Shown: positions 1-8,988, numbered from the stretch's first letter. The stretch: 64,000 nt of DNA from Caballeronia novacaledonica (GCF_900258035.1 NZ_OGTP01000008.1:62001-126000), one strand, 5' to 3'. Notes: a model not told the origin generated them from the letters alone. Program-made: numbers and translations.

Positions 1-1180
1 GAAACGCTTCGACCAGGCGCACCCAGTATGTCGAGCCGAGCGTGAGCACGTCGTCGTTGAAATCGTAGCTGCTGTTGTGCAGCATGCACGGCCCGATTCC
101 ATGACCGTGATCGCGATGCTCGCCGCGCCCGTTGCCGATATACGCGTAGCAGCCTGGCCGCTCCAGCAGCATGAACGAGAAGTCTTCGGCGCCCATCGTC
201 GGATCGATGTTCGTCTCGACCTTGTCCACGCCGGCGACTTCGCGCATCACGCCGAGCGCGAACTGCGTTTCCGCTTCGGTGTTCACCGTCGGCGGATAGT
301 TGCGTACGAAACTAACTTCGGCCGTGCACCGATAAGCCGACGCCGTCGCCGCGACGATCTCCCTCATGCGCGTCTCGATCAGATCGAGCACGTCGACGGA
401 AAACGTGCGCACGGTGCCGGCCAGCGTCGCGGTGGCCGGGATCGCGTTGATCGCGTGACCCGCCTGCATGCGCGTGATCGACAGCACGGCGGCGTCGATG
501 GGCCGCTTGTTGCGCGTGACGATGCTCTGCAAGCCCGTGCCGATCTGCAACGCGGTGAACACGGGATCGACGCCGTCGTGCGGAATCGCCGCATGCGCGC
601 CCACGCCTTCGATGCGAATCTCGAACTCGTTGCTCGACGCCTGCGTCGCACCGACGCGCGCGCCGAATTCGCCCGCCGCCATGCCCGGCCAGTTGTGCAG
701 CGCGAACACGGCATCGACGGGAAAGCGCTCGAAAAGTCCGTCTTCGATCATCGCCTTGGCGCCGCCGCCGCCTTCCTCTGCGGGCTGAAAGATGAAGACG
801 ACCGTGCCGTCGAAGTCGCGATGCTGCGCGAGATATCGCGCGGCGCCGAGCAGCATCGCCGTGTGGCCGTCGTGGCCGCACGCATGCATCTTGTTCTCGT
901 GACGCGACGCATGCGCGAACGTGTTCAGCTCGGGAATCGGCAGCGCGTCCATGTCGGCGCGCAGGCCGATCGCGCGCTTGCCCGCGCCTTTGCGCAACAC
1001 GCCGACGACGCCCGTCTTGCCGAGCCCGCGCGTCACTTCGATATCCCAGCTTGCGAGCGTTTGCGCGACCAGTTCGGCCGTGCGCGCTTCCTCGTAGCAG
1101 AGTTCGGGATGCGCGTGAATATCGCGGCGAATGGCCTGAATCTCGTCGCGCGACGCGGCGATCTCGGGAATGATCGACAT
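1..1180 (-). CDS. M20 family amidohydrolase, hippurate-hydrolase type (3' end cut)
   Basis: This zinc metallohydrolase cleaves N-acyl amino acid or related amide bonds in the cytoplasm. The reverse-strand reading frame opens with MSIIPEIAASRDEIQAIRR and holds the M20 metal motif HACGHDGHTAML, the EEGGGG motif of the active site, and the dimerisation insert (VGAHAAIPHDGVDP). About 390 codons are visible and the gene runs off the left window edge, so its C-terminus is missing. The ATG at 1178-1180 is the first Met before the conserved helix. It lies downstream of a LysR gene on the same strand, about 97 bases away, so the regulator or the divergent transporter may belong to the same substrate. 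The substrate cannot be told from sequence. Confidence 0.85.
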   Translation of the reverse strand, partial: MSIIPEIAASRDEIQAIRRDIHAHPELCYEEARTAELVAQTLASWDIEVTRGLGKTGVVGVLRKGAGKRAIGLRADMDALPIPELNTFAHASRHENKMHACGHDGHTAMLLGAARYLAQHRDFDGTVVFIFQPAEEGGGGAKAMIEDGLFERFPVDAVFALHNWPGMAAGEFGARVGATQASSNEFEIRIEGVGAHAAIPHDGVDPVFTALQIGTGLQSIVTRNKRPIDAAVLSITRMQAGHAINAIPATATLAGTVRTFSVDVLDLIETRMREIVAATASAYRCTAEVSFVRNYPPTVNTEAETQFALGVMREVAGVDKVETNIDPTMGAEDFSFMLLERPGCYAYIGNGRGEHRDHGHGIGPCMLHNSSYDFNDDVLTLGSTYWVRLVEAF

Positions 1181-1263
1181 GCTTGCCTCGTGTGTGATTG
1201 AGTGACCCGCAGCATTGTCGATGGCCGCAAATAATCGCGAAAGCTGATATTTTTTGTCCGTGA

Positions 1264-1280
1264 CTTAAGAAAAGCTTTAG
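1264..1280. promoter_or_regulatory. PmrA-like tandem half-sites CTTAAG-N5-CTTTAG
   Basis: CTTAAG, five bases, CTTTAG fits the enterobacterial PmrA/BasR box (YTTAAK-N5-YTTAAK) with one mismatch. It overlaps the end of the LysR gene and lies about 85 bases before the M20 start, where an upstream activator could sit. Two better copies occur at 3745 and 16686. No binding evidence exists. Confidence 0.3.
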
Positions 1281-2173
1281 CTTTCCCGCGACGGAAACGC
1301 GCCCTGCGAACGCATGCGGATGCGTTCCTGCACGACGCTCATCACCGCGTGGCGGTCGTGAATCTTGCGCTCCAGCATGCCGACGACGCGGCGCGGCGTG
1401 TTCTTCGCGAGCGGCAGCACGCGCAATGCCGGATCGCTCGCCCACGAGCCGTATTCGAGCAGCGGCACGACCGACACACCCGCATCCTGCCGCACGAGTT
1501 CGACGATCACTTCGAGCGAATTCAGTTCGAGGAACTCGTTCACCGCGAGCCGGTTGTGCTTCAGCGCGCGATCGATCAGCGCGCCGGTGCGCTGCGCGCG
1601 ATCGAAACGCAAGAATGGCCGGCTCGCGAGCATCTCGGCGGCGCTGGCGGGCGCGCTCGCGGGCGTGCCAATTGCCACGAGCGGCTCCGAATAGAGCGGC
1701 GTCCAGTTGAGGCTCGCCGGCGTCTTGCCCGCCATCTCGACGATCACCGCCGCGTCGATCTCGCCCGCTTCCACTTGCGGCGCGAGCGCGAGCGCCTTGC
1801 CGGTGAAGAGCCGCACATCGAGCCGCGGATACTGGCCTTTCAGTTCGGTGACGACGGATGCGAGCGCGCCCATCGCCGAATCGACCGCGCCGATGGCGAC
1901 CGATCCGGCGATTTCATCGTCGAGGCCGGTGAGACGCATGCTGTCGTACAGCGCGACGATCCGCTCCGCCTGCGGCAAAACCTGCTTGCCGATACTCGTC
2001 AACCGGTTGGTGCGCCCGACGCGATCGAAGAGCGGCCGTTTCAGATCGTCTTCGAGCGATTGCATCTGCATGCTCACCGCGGCTTGCGTGAGCGCGACTT
2101 TCTCGGCGGCGGCGGCAAAGGAGCCGTAGCGCGCGACGGCAATGAAAGTGCGCAAAAAGCGGATGTTGCTCAT
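1277..2173 (-). CDS. LysR family transcriptional regulator
   Basis: A 298-residue LysR regulator of usual length. The N-terminal winged helix (residues 1-60, including AAVSMQMQSLEDDL) binds DNA, and the remainder is a periplasmic-binding-like effector domain. It is transcribed leftward, with the M20 hydrolase after it and the MFS symporter divergent from it, the classic arrangement for a LysR protein controlling its neighbours. A strong dyad (2184-2213) lies 11 bases upstream of the start and may be its operator or a leader hairpin. The effector is unknown; a carboxylate carried by the symporter is the natural guess. Confidence 0.9.
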   Translation of the reverse strand: MSNIRFLRTFIAVARYGSFAAAAEKVALTQAAVSMQMQSLEDDLKRPLFDRVGRTNRLTSIGKQVLPQAERIVALYDSMRLTGLDDEIAGSVAIGAVDSAMGALASVVTELKGQYPRLDVRLFTGKALALAPQVEAGEIDAAVIVEMAGKTPASLNWTPLYSEPLVAIGTPASAPASAAEMLASRPFLRFDRAQRTGALIDRALKHNRLAVNEFLELNSLEVIVELVRQDAGVSVVPLLEYGSWASDPALRVLPLAKNTPRRVVGMLERKIHDRHAVMSVVQERIRMRSQGAFPSRES

Positions 2174-2183
2174 CGTGCCTACG

Positions 2184-2213
2184 GGAAACCCCGGATCGTT
2201 CGATCAGGTTTCC
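2184..2213. promoter_or_regulatory. Nested inverted repeat before the LysR gene
   Basis: GGAAACC and GGTTTCC form a perfect 7-base inverted repeat, and a second dyad, GATCG-TT-CGATC, is nested inside it. The element lies between the LysR start (2173) and the divergent MFS start (2367). It may be an autoregulatory operator or a hairpin in the lysR leader. Function is inferred from position only. Confidence 0.4.
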
Positions 2214-2366
2214 TTGAGTGTCAGTTCAGAAATTCTATATTTTCTTATTTCAACTCGGCGTAATGTTTGCGTGTTGCAGCGGCTCGCGCGCTTAAGCCCG
2301 CCGAGCCGACAAAAAAGCGGATGTCGTCGCCCCTGATCAATCGCCCCACGCCTCGGAGTGCATTCG

Positions 2367-3683
2367 ATGAGCACCGTACTACCCGCATCCCACGCGGCCG
2401 AACAGAGCGCCGCGCTCAACCTGTCCGGCCGACGAGCCATCGTGGTATCGACCATCGGCAACGCGCTCGAATGGTTCGACTTCATGGTCTACGGCTTCTT
2501 CGCCGTCATCATCGCCAAGCTGTACTTTCCCGCGACCAATCCCACCATTTCCTTGCTCGCGACCTGGGCGACCTTCGGCGTCGGCTTTCTGACGCGGCCG
2601 CTCGGCGGCATCGTGCTGGGCGCGGTCGCGGACCGCGTCGGGCGTAAATCGGCGCTCACGCTCACCATTTCGCTGATGGCGGTCGGCATCGCGATCATCG
2701 CGTTCGCGCCGACGTATGCCGCGATCGGCGTCGCCGCGCCCTTGCTGATGCTGCTCGGCCGCCTGATCCAGGGCTTCTCGGCGGGCGGCGAAGTGGGCTG
2801 CGCGACGGCGTTCCTCGTCGAATACGCGCCCGCCAACAAGCGCGGCTATTTCGGCAGCTTTCAGATGGTCGCGCAAGCGGCGGCGAGTCTCGCGGGCTCG
2901 TTCTTCGGCGCGGTGCTCACGCGCACGCTGAGTCCCGAGCATCTGAATAGCTGGGGCTGGCGCGTTCCGTTCGTGATCGGCCTGTTGATCGTGCCGGTCG
3001 GTCTGTATCTGCGGTCCAAGCTCGATGAATCGCCCGTGTTCGTCGAGAAGGCGCAGAAGAACGAACTGACCACGCGCCCGATCCGCGACACCGCCACGAA
3101 ACACTGGATGCCCGTGCTCGCGGGCTTCGGCCTGACGGTGTTCGGCACCATCGGCACGTACATCTTCCTGCTGTATCTGCCGACGCACGCCACGCGCGTG
3201 CTGCACATGGCGCTGACCGACGGCCTCATCAGCTCGACGATCGGCGCGCTGGTGTATCTCGTCTGCTGCCCGATCTTCGGCCGGCTGTCGGACCGCGTCG
3301 GCCGCAAGAAGCTGATGGCCACCGCGCTCGCGCTGTCGCTCGTCACGGCGTATCCCATCTTCGCGGTGCTCACCGCGCATCCGAGCCTGCCGATGCTGAT
3401 CGTCTGTCAGGCGCTTCTGATGACGTACCTCGGCATCTTCCAGGGCTGCTATCCGGCGTTCATCTCCGAACTGCTGCCGTCCAGCGTACGTTCGACGGGC
3501 ATCTCGGTGAGCTACAACGTCGCGGTGATGATCTTCGGCGGCTTCGCGCCGGCCATCGTGCAATGGCTGACGATGACAACCGGCGATCCGCTTTCGATCT
3601 GCTACTACGTGATCTTCGGCAGCGCGGTCGCGCTCTTGACGATCTTCCCGCTGCGCGACCGCTACAGCGAAGCGCTGCGGTAA
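2367..3683 (+). CDS. MFS transporter, metabolite:H+ symporter (citrate/tricarballylate type)
   Basis: A 438-residue inner-membrane carrier with about twelve hydrophobic segments. It carries features of the metabolite:H+ symporter branch of the MFS: the N-terminal GNALEWFDFMVYGFF and the loop motif DRVGRKSALT, repeated in the second half as DRVGRKKLM. The best-known relatives carry citrate, tricarballylate, shikimate or alpha-ketoglutarate. ATG 2367 is preferred over the upstream GTG at 2358 because GGAG at 2355-2358 sits 8 bases before it. It is divergent from the LysR gene, which probably controls it. The exact substrate is not determined. Confidence 0.88.
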   Translation: MSTVLPASHAAEQSAALNLSGRRAIVVSTIGNALEWFDFMVYGFFAVIIAKLYFPATNPTISLLATWATFGVGFLTRPLGGIVLGAVADRVGRKSALTLTISLMAVGIAIIAFAPTYAAIGVAAPLLMLLGRLIQGFSAGGEVGCATAFLVEYAPANKRGYFGSFQMVAQAAASLAGSFFGAVLTRTLSPEHLNSWGWRVPFVIGLLIVPVGLYLRSKLDESPVFVEKAQKNELTTRPIRDTATKHWMPVLAGFGLTVFGTIGTYIFLLYLPTHATRVLHMALTDGLISSTIGALVYLVCCPIFGRLSDRVGRKKLMATALALSLVTAYPIFAVLTAHPSLPMLIVCQALLMTYLGIFQGCYPAFISELLPSSVRSTGISVSYNVAVMIFGGFAPAIVQWLTMTTGDPLSICYYVIFGSAVALLTIFPLRDRYSEALR

Positions 3684-3744
3684 GACCGCTGCGCCGCGCT
3701 CGCAAAGGAAGGAGAATGGGCGGCCCGCACGGAAGTCCGGCTCG

Positions 3745-3761
3745 CTTAAGTCTGATTTAAG
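3745..3761. promoter_or_regulatory. PmrA-like box CTTAAG-N5-TTTAAG
   Basis: CTTAAG-TCTGA-TTTAAG matches the YTTAAK-N5-YTTAAK consensus of PmrA/BasR exactly. Such AT-rich tandem half-sites are unlikely by chance in this GC-rich DNA. It lies after the MFS stop and before the terminator and the 35-codon membrane peptide. CAGACT at 3779-3784 could be a -10 hexamer. Binding is inferred from the consensus alone. Confidence 0.4.
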
Positions 3762-3806
3762 AAAGCGCGCCTACGCTGCAGACTGACCAGACCCACCCCT
3801 CCTTCC

Positions 3807-3831
3807 GGCCGCGCATGCGGCCATTTTTTTT
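3807..3831 (+). terminator. Rho-independent terminator
   Basis: A perfect 6-base GC stem (GGCCGC/GCGGCC) with a four-base loop is followed by A and eight T. It would end the MFS transcript or any short RNA begun near 3785. It lies only 11 bases before the small ORF at 3843, so that ORF would need read-through or attenuation. Confidence 0.85.
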
Positions 3832-3842
3832 GGAACGACACG

Positions 3843-3950
3843 ATGCAGATGACTCTTCGCCTGATCCTGATCCTCGTGGCGCTCGTCGTATTCACGACGG
3901 TCGGCGTGTTCCTCCTGTCGCTGTTCGCCCGCGCCGTGCTCGGGCACTGA
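3843..3950 (+). CDS. Possible 35-residue single-pass membrane peptide
   Basis: The short reading frame encodes a peptide that is almost entirely one hydrophobic helix (LILILVALVVFTTVGVFLL), with a charged start (MQMTLR) and a basic spot near the C-terminus. GGAAC before the ATG is only a weak ribosome site. A PmrA-like box lies about 80 bases upstream and a terminator directly before the gene. PmrA controls the similar-sized membrane peptide PmrR in Salmonella, but no sequence relation is claimed. It could also be a chance ORF. Confidence 0.4.
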   Translation: MQMTLRLILILVALVVFTTVGVFLLSLFARAVLGH

Positions 3951-4241
3951 AGCGCGTGCGCCGCTGCGGGCATGCTTCGTGCGCCCGCAGCATCTCGTGG
4001 CCCGCGCCGGCTTCCGATCGGGAAAGTTTCGCGTCAGGTGCCTATACTGGCTGAGTGTCGTCTTTCGCCGCATCGCCGGCGCCCGAAGGTCCTGCGCGCG
4101 CCGCACAGACCCTTTTTCGCCGCCCTTCCTTCGCGCCATCGGCGCCCGACACGCTTCGCCGCATCTTCGCCTCTCTCATGTTCTGCCGCTTCATCGCCGC
4201 ATCGTGCAGCGCCGTGCTGCACAATTCCAGGAGATTGCCCG

Positions 4242-4799
4242 ATGCCACAACGTCACATCCCCCAATCGAAAACCACGCACGCCGATACGCCCAACAAGAC
4301 GCTGCAAGCCAAAACAGACGACTCGACCGCCACTTTCACGTTCACCGTCAACGGCAGCAGCCAGACGCTTTCGCTCGATCCGCGCACGACCTTGTTAGAT
4401 GCATTGCGCGAGCATCTTCATCTGACCGGCACGAAAAAAGGCTGCGATCACGGCCAATGCGGCGCGTGCACCGTTCATGTGAACGGCCGCCGCGTGAACT
4501 CGTGTCTGTGCTTCGCGGCTGCCTGCGACGGCGACACCATCACGACGATCGAAGGCATCGGCGAAGTGGAAGCGCTGCATCCGCTGCAGGCCGCGTTCGT
4601 CGAATGCGACGGTTATCAGTGCGGCTACTGCACGGCCGGCCAGTTGATGTCGGCGGTGGCGCTGCTCGACGAGCCCATCGGCGCGAGCGACGACGACGTG
4701 CGCGAAGCGATGAGCGGCAACCTGTGCCGCTGCGGGGCGTATCAGAACATCGTCAGCGCGATCCAGTCGGTGCGGGCGAACAAGCCGTCGTCGAAATAA
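4242..4799 (+). CDS. Aldehyde oxidoreductase iron-sulfur subunit (PaoA-like)
   Basis: A 185-residue two-[2Fe-2S] subunit of a xanthine-oxidase-family molybdoenzyme, passing electrons from the molybdenum centre to FAD. The plant-type ferredoxin motif is CDHGQCGACTVHVNGR followed by SCLCF. The second cluster domain has CGYCTAGQ and GNLCRCGAYQNI. ATG 4242 follows an AGGAG site at 4229-4233. The subunit order FeS-FAD-Mo matches E. coli paoABC. Unlike PaoA, no twin-arginine signal is visible, so the enzyme is probably cytoplasmic unless another subunit carries export information. Confidence 0.9.
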   Translation: MPQRHIPQSKTTHADTPNKTLQAKTDDSTATFTFTVNGSSQTLSLDPRTTLLDALREHLHLTGTKKGCDHGQCGACTVHVNGRRVNSCLCFAAACDGDTITTIEGIGEVEALHPLQAAFVECDGYQCGYCTAGQLMSAVALLDEPIGASDDDVREAMSGNLCRCGAYQNIVSAIQSVRANKPSSK

Positions 4800-4809
4800 G
4801 GAGAGCGAC

Positions 4810-5817
4810 ATGGACAGGTTCCAACTCTCCCGCGCGCGCGACATGCGCGACGCGATCAATGCCGGCGCGCTCGCGCACACCGCGCAGCAAGGCGCGGAAG
4901 TGCGCTTTCTCGCAGGCGGCACGACGCTGCTCGACCTGATGAAGCTCAACGTCGAGCGGCCGATGCGCGTTGTCGATATCAGCCGCCTGCCGCTCGACAA
5001 GATCGAGGAAACGAAGGACGGCGGCGTGCGTATCGGCGCGACCTCGCGCAACGCGGATCTCGCGCATCATCCGCTGATTCGCGAGCGTTACGCGGTGCTC
5101 TCGCAGGCGGTGCTCGCCGGTGCGTCCGCGCAGTTGCGCAACATGGCGACCACGGGCGGCAATATCCTCCAGCGCACGCGTTGCGTGTATTTCCGCGACA
5201 CGACGTCGCCGTGCAACAAGCGCGAGCCCGGCAGCGGCTGCTCGGCGATCCAGGGCTTCAATCGCATGATGGCGATTCTCGGCACGAGCGAATCGTGCAT
5301 CGCGAGCAATCCGTCGGACATGTGCGTGGCGCTGCAGGCGCTCGAAGCGACGATTCACGTCGAAGGCACGGGCGGCACGCGCGCCATTCCCATCGATGAA
5401 TTTTTCCTCGTGCCCGGCGACACGCCCGATCGCGAAAACGTGCTCGATGCCGGCGATCTGATCACGCACGTCACGTTGCCGCCGCCGGTCGAAGGCGCGC
5501 GCTCGGCTTATCTCAAGCTGCGCGATCGCGCATCGTACGAGTTCGCGCTGGCGTCGGCGGGCGTCGTGATCGGCGTGAAGGACGGGCGCATCGCGCATGC
5601 GCGCGTGGCGCTCGGCGGCGTCGGCACGAAGCCGTGGCGGTCGCGCGAGGCGGAACAGGCGTTGCAGGACGCCGCGCCCGACGAAGCCGCCTTCAGGCGC
5701 GCCGCCGATGCCGCGCTCGCCGATGCGAAGCCGCAAAGCGAGAACGGCTTCAAGGTCGAGCTGTCGAAGCGCTGCATCGTGCATACGCTCAAGCTGGCCA
5801 CTACGCAAACTTCGTGA
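4810..5817 (+). CDS. Aldehyde oxidoreductase FAD subunit (PaoB-like)
   Basis: A 335-residue FAD-binding subunit. The FAD motifs are LAGGTTLLDLMK near residue 37 and the TTGGNILQ stretch. After these comes a cysteine-rich insert (RTRCVYFRD, SPCNKREPGSGC, then GTSESC), which in E. coli PaoB holds an extra [4Fe-4S] cluster. The insert sets it apart from ordinary xanthine dehydrogenase medium chains. It starts 11 bases after the FeS subunit with an AAGGAG site, so the genes are an operon. Confidence 0.9.
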   Translation: MDRFQLSRARDMRDAINAGALAHTAQQGAEVRFLAGGTTLLDLMKLNVERPMRVVDISRLPLDKIEETKDGGVRIGATSRNADLAHHPLIRERYAVLSQAVLAGASAQLRNMATTGGNILQRTRCVYFRDTTSPCNKREPGSGCSAIQGFNRMMAILGTSESCIASNPSDMCVALQALEATIHVEGTGGTRAIPIDEFFLVPGDTPDRENVLDAGDLITHVTLPPPVEGARSAYLKLRDRASYEFALASAGVVIGVKDGRIAHARVALGGVGTKPWRSREAEQALQDAAPDEAAFRRAADAALADAKPQSENGFKVELSKRCIVHTLKLATTQTS

Positions 5818-5827
5818 GGATCGCTCA

Positions 5828-8053
5828 ATGTCCACGGCGCCCGATATCAAACCGTCCGCGTTCATCGGACGGCCCCAGTCGCGCATCGACGGACCGCTGA
5901 AGGTTTGCGGCCGCGCGACTTACACCTCCGACGTCGATCTGCCCGGCATGCTGTACGCCGTGCCGGTCGGCTCCACCATCGCGAGCGGCAAGATCACGTC
6001 GCTCGAATTCGCCGCCGCGCAAGCCATGCCCGGCGTGAAGCTGATTCTTCATCGCGGCAATATCGGCCGCTTCTATCGCATCGCCGGCAATTCGATCGAT
6101 ACCGGTTTCGTCGACGAGAATCGCCCGCCGTTCGAAGACGACATCGTTCGCTATTACGGGCAATATGTGGCGCTCGTCGTCGCGGACACGTTCGAAGAGG
6201 CGAGCGCCGCGGCTGCCGCGATCAAGGTCGGCTACGACAAGACGCCGCACGACGTGAGCGCGACGCTCGATGCGGACAAGGAACTCGACGTGCACAGCGA
6301 GCGCGGCGATCCCGACAAGGCCTTTCGCGATGCGCCCGTGCAGATCGACGAACGCTATGTGACGCCGGTCGAAACGCATAACCCGATCGAGTTGCATGCG
6401 ACCGTCGCGCACTGGAACGGCGAGAGCTACACGTTCTATGAGACGAGTCAGGCCGTAACCAATCATCAGGGCACGCTGATGCAGATGCTCGGCCTGCCGA
6501 AAGAGAAAGTGCGCGTGATCTCGCGTTATCTCGGCTCGGGCTTCGGCGGCAAGCTGTGGATGTGGCCGCATTCGCTGCTCGCCGCAGCCGCGACGCGTCA
6601 ACTGGAGCGGCCCGTCAAGCTCGTGCTCTCGCGCAAGATGATGTTCCAGAACGTCGGGCATCGGCCGACGACGCAGCAGCGCGTGCGGCTCGCGGCGACG
6701 CCGGACGGCAAGCTCGTGTCGCTGCAACACGACTTCGTGAACCACGCGGCCATCGCCGACGAGTACACGGAAGACTGCGGCGAAGCGACGCCGTCGATGT
6801 ACAGCACGCCCAATCTGCGCGTGACGGGCGGCACGGTGAAACGCCATGTCGGCTCGCCCACGGCGATGCGCGGACCCGGCGCGGTGCCCGGCCTCTTCGC
6901 GCTCGAATCGGCGATGGACGAACTGGCCGTCGCGTTGAATATCGATCCCGTCGAACTGCGCTTGCGTAACGAGCCGAAGGTCGATGAAAGCAGCGGCCTG
7001 CCGTTTTCGTCGCGGCATTTCGTCGAGTGCCTGCAGACGGGCGCGGAGAAGTTCGGCTGGTCGAAGCGCACGCCGGAAGTCGGCTCGATGACGCGCGACG
7101 GTCTTACGCTCGGCTGGGGCGTCGGCGCGTGCAGCTGGCCGGGGCTGCGTTTTTCGGCGGACGCGACCGTCGATCTGCGTGCCGACGGCACCGCGCGCGT
7201 CGCGTGCGGCACGCAGGATATCGGCACGGGCACGTACACGATCCTCGCGCAACTCGTCGCGGAGCATACGGGCATTCCGCTCGACAAGATCGAAGTCGGC
7301 CTCGGCGATACGTCGCTGCCGGTCGGTCCGGTATCGGGCGGATCGGCGGCGACGGCGTCGGTGATTCCGGCGGTATCGGATGCCGTGCGCGCGGCCATCA
7401 AGACGCTGCTCGCGCGCGCCGCGAAAGCGGAGGGAATGCCGTTCGCGGGCGCCAAGGCGGAAGAACTCGCGATGAGCGGCGGCCACGTGCATCGCAAGAA
7501 CGAGCGGCCCGAAAGCGGCGTGCCGTATGCGCGCATTCTCGAGGCCGCGAAACTGCACGCGGCGTCGGGCAGCGGAAGCGCGAAAGGCGGCTTCGACGAT
7601 CCGCTGAAAAAGAAGTGGTCGATCCACTCGTACGGCGCGCACTTCGCCGAAGTGACCTGGGAACCGTCGACGGCGCGCTTGCGGGTGAGCCGCGTCGTGA
7701 CGGTGATCGACGCGGGCAAGATCCTCAATCCGCGCGCGGGGCGCAATCAGATCGAAGGCGCGGTCGTGATGGGTGTCGGCATGGCGCTCTTCGAACACAC
7801 CGTCTACGACGAGCGAAGCGGCGCGCCGGTCAACAGCAGCCTGGCGGATTACGTCATCGCGACCAACGCCGATACGCCGAAAATGGACGTCACCTTCCTC
7901 GATTACCCCGACACCGTGTTCAACGAACTCGGCGCGCGCGGTATCGCGGAGATCGGGCTGGCGGGCATCGCGTCGGCGATCACCGGTGCGGTGTATCACG
8001 CGACGGGCGTGCGCGTGCGAAAGCTGCCGGTGATGATCGAAGATCTGCTTTAA
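5828..8053 (+). CDS. Aldehyde oxidoreductase molybdenum subunit (PaoC-like)
   Basis: A 741-residue catalytic subunit that binds molybdopterin cytosine dinucleotide and oxidises aldehydes or related heterocycles. It begins with the family opening FIGRPQSRIDGPLKVCGRATYTSD in broken form and has the cofactor loop GSGFGGKLWMW. Near the C-terminus, RGIAEIGLAG supplies the catalytic glutamate. ATG 5828 lies 10 bases after the FAD gene. No XdhC/PaoD-type chaperone gene follows in this window, so cofactor insertion must depend on a gene elsewhere. The substrate is unknown. Confidence 0.9.
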   Translation: MSTAPDIKPSAFIGRPQSRIDGPLKVCGRATYTSDVDLPGMLYAVPVGSTIASGKITSLEFAAAQAMPGVKLILHRGNIGRFYRIAGNSIDTGFVDENRPPFEDDIVRYYGQYVALVVADTFEEASAAAAAIKVGYDKTPHDVSATLDADKELDVHSERGDPDKAFRDAPVQIDERYVTPVETHNPIELHATVAHWNGESYTFYETSQAVTNHQGTLMQMLGLPKEKVRVISRYLGSGFGGKLWMWPHSLLAAAATRQLERPVKLVLSRKMMFQNVGHRPTTQQRVRLAATPDGKLVSLQHDFVNHAAIADEYTEDCGEATPSMYSTPNLRVTGGTVKRHVGSPTAMRGPGAVPGLFALESAMDELAVALNIDPVELRLRNEPKVDESSGLPFSSRHFVECLQTGAEKFGWSKRTPEVGSMTRDGLTLGWGVGACSWPGLRFSADATVDLRADGTARVACGTQDIGTGTYTILAQLVAEHTGIPLDKIEVGLGDTSLPVGPVSGGSAATASVIPAVSDAVRAAIKTLLARAAKAEGMPFAGAKAEELAMSGGHVHRKNERPESGVPYARILEAAKLHAASGSGSAKGGFDDPLKKKWSIHSYGAHFAEVTWEPSTARLRVSRVVTVIDAGKILNPRAGRNQIEGAVVMGVGMALFEHTVYDERSGAPVNSSLADYVIATNADTPKMDVTFLDYPDTVFNELGARGIAEIGLAGIASAITGAVYHATGVRVRKLPVMIEDLL

Positions 8054-8072
8054 AGGCCTTTGGCGGCGCGTT

Positions 8073-8107
8073 CCGGCTTGCGTAGCGTGCGACGCTGCGC
8101 AAGCCGG
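8073..8107 (+). terminator. Long hairpin after the molybdoenzyme operon
   Basis: CCGGCTTGCG and CGCAAGCCGG form a perfect 10-base stem, with AGCG/CGCT pairing inside it. There is no T-run, so it may act with Rho or only stabilise the mRNA end. It lies 20 bases after the molybdenum-subunit stop. Confidence 0.5.
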
Positions 8108-8108
8108 G

Positions 8109-8136
8109 TTCATTCGATGACCCCGGTTCGTATAAT
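8109..8136 (+). promoter_or_regulatory. Sigma-70 promoter for the YecA/SEC-C gene
   Basis: A perfect -10 hexamer TATAAT (8131-8136) has a weak -35-like TTCATT 16 bases upstream. The gene starts 50 bases downstream, so this is the likely promoter of the UPF0149 gene. Confidence 0.5.
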
Positions 8137-8186
8137 GAGGTCCGCGGCGAATCGGGTTTCGAATCGCGCATCCATCGGGCAAACGA

Positions 8187-8900
8187 ATGAAAGACCGCAT
8201 TGACAAACCGCTGAGCGAACGCGAACTCGATCGCCTGGAAGCCCTGCTCGATTCTTTCGGCGATGAGGCGATGACCCTCGAGATGGTCGATGGCTTCTTC
8301 GCGGCGCTGATTTGCGGCCCCGAACGGGTCCCGCCGCACGAATGGCTCATGGCGGTGCTGGGCGGAGCCGTTCCTATCGAGAGCGACAAGGACGCCGAGA
8401 AGACGCTGCAACTGCTGATTCGCCACTGGAACACGATTGCTGACGAACTCGAAGTCACGCTGGACGAAGACGCTGTCTATCTGCCCGTGCTGTCGCTCGA
8501 CGAAGAAGACGGCGTTGCTCACGCCAACGAATGGGCGGAGGGCTTCGTGGCGGGCGTCGAGATGCGCCGCGAAAGCTGGAGCGAGCTATTCGACGACGAT
8601 GAGCACATGGGATCGTTGCTGCCGGTATTGATGCTTTATCACGAGGACGACCCCGACCCCGAGCTTCGGACCGATCCGGAAGCATTCGAAGATCGCGACA
8701 CGATAATCCAGGAAATGATCGCGGGCCTGACGCTTATCTACCGCTATTTCGATGCGCGGCGCAAGGAAAGGGCGCTGCAGGACGCGCCCGCGCCGATGCG
8801 GCGGACAAGCGAAAAAGTCGGGAGAAACGAGCCGTGCCCGTGCGGCAGCGGGCGCAAGTACAAGCATTGTTGCGGGGCGAATGGTTCGGTGCCGCATTGA
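8187..8900 (+). CDS. UPF0149/YecA family protein with C-terminal SEC-C zinc motif
   Basis: A 237-residue acidic cytoplasmic protein. Residues 1 to about 190 form the all-helical UPF0149 (YgfB/YecA) domain. The last 22 residues are a SEC-C motif, with [19 protein letters not shown] supplying the CxC and CC zinc ligands. In SecA the same motif binds zinc, SecB and ribosomes, and YecA proteins are thought to act near the ribosome or translocase. The role here is inferred from the domains. The gene stands alone behind its own TATAAT promoter. Confidence 0.88.
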   Translation: MKDRIDKPLSERELDRLEALLDSFGDEAMTLEMVDGFFAALICGPERVPPHEWLMAVLGGAVPIESDKDAEKTLQLLIRHWNTIADELEVTLDEDAVYLPVLSLDEEDGVAHANEWAEGFVAGVEMRRESWSELFDDDEHMGSLLPVLMLYHEDDPDPELRTDPEAFEDRDTIIQEMIAGLTLIYRYFDARRKERALQDAPAPMRRTSEKVGRNEPCPCGSGRKYKHCCGANGSVPH

Positions 8901-8988
8901 ATGTCGGGTGGCGAAAACCCTATGCCAGACTCGGTTCGCAACCTGATTTTGGCTGTGCATTACATTGCAACGCCCAAGCGCAAAAGCC

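Noticed and set aside
312..1445. Reverse-strand 377-codon frame overlapping the M20 gene
   Set aside because: It is in a different frame from the M20 motifs and its translation is Arg/Ala-rich.
5825..8458. Reverse-strand open frame of 877 codons over the molybdenum subunit
   Set aside because: Arg/His/Ala-rich composition typical of an antisense frame in GC-rich DNA; the forward strand carries full family motifs.
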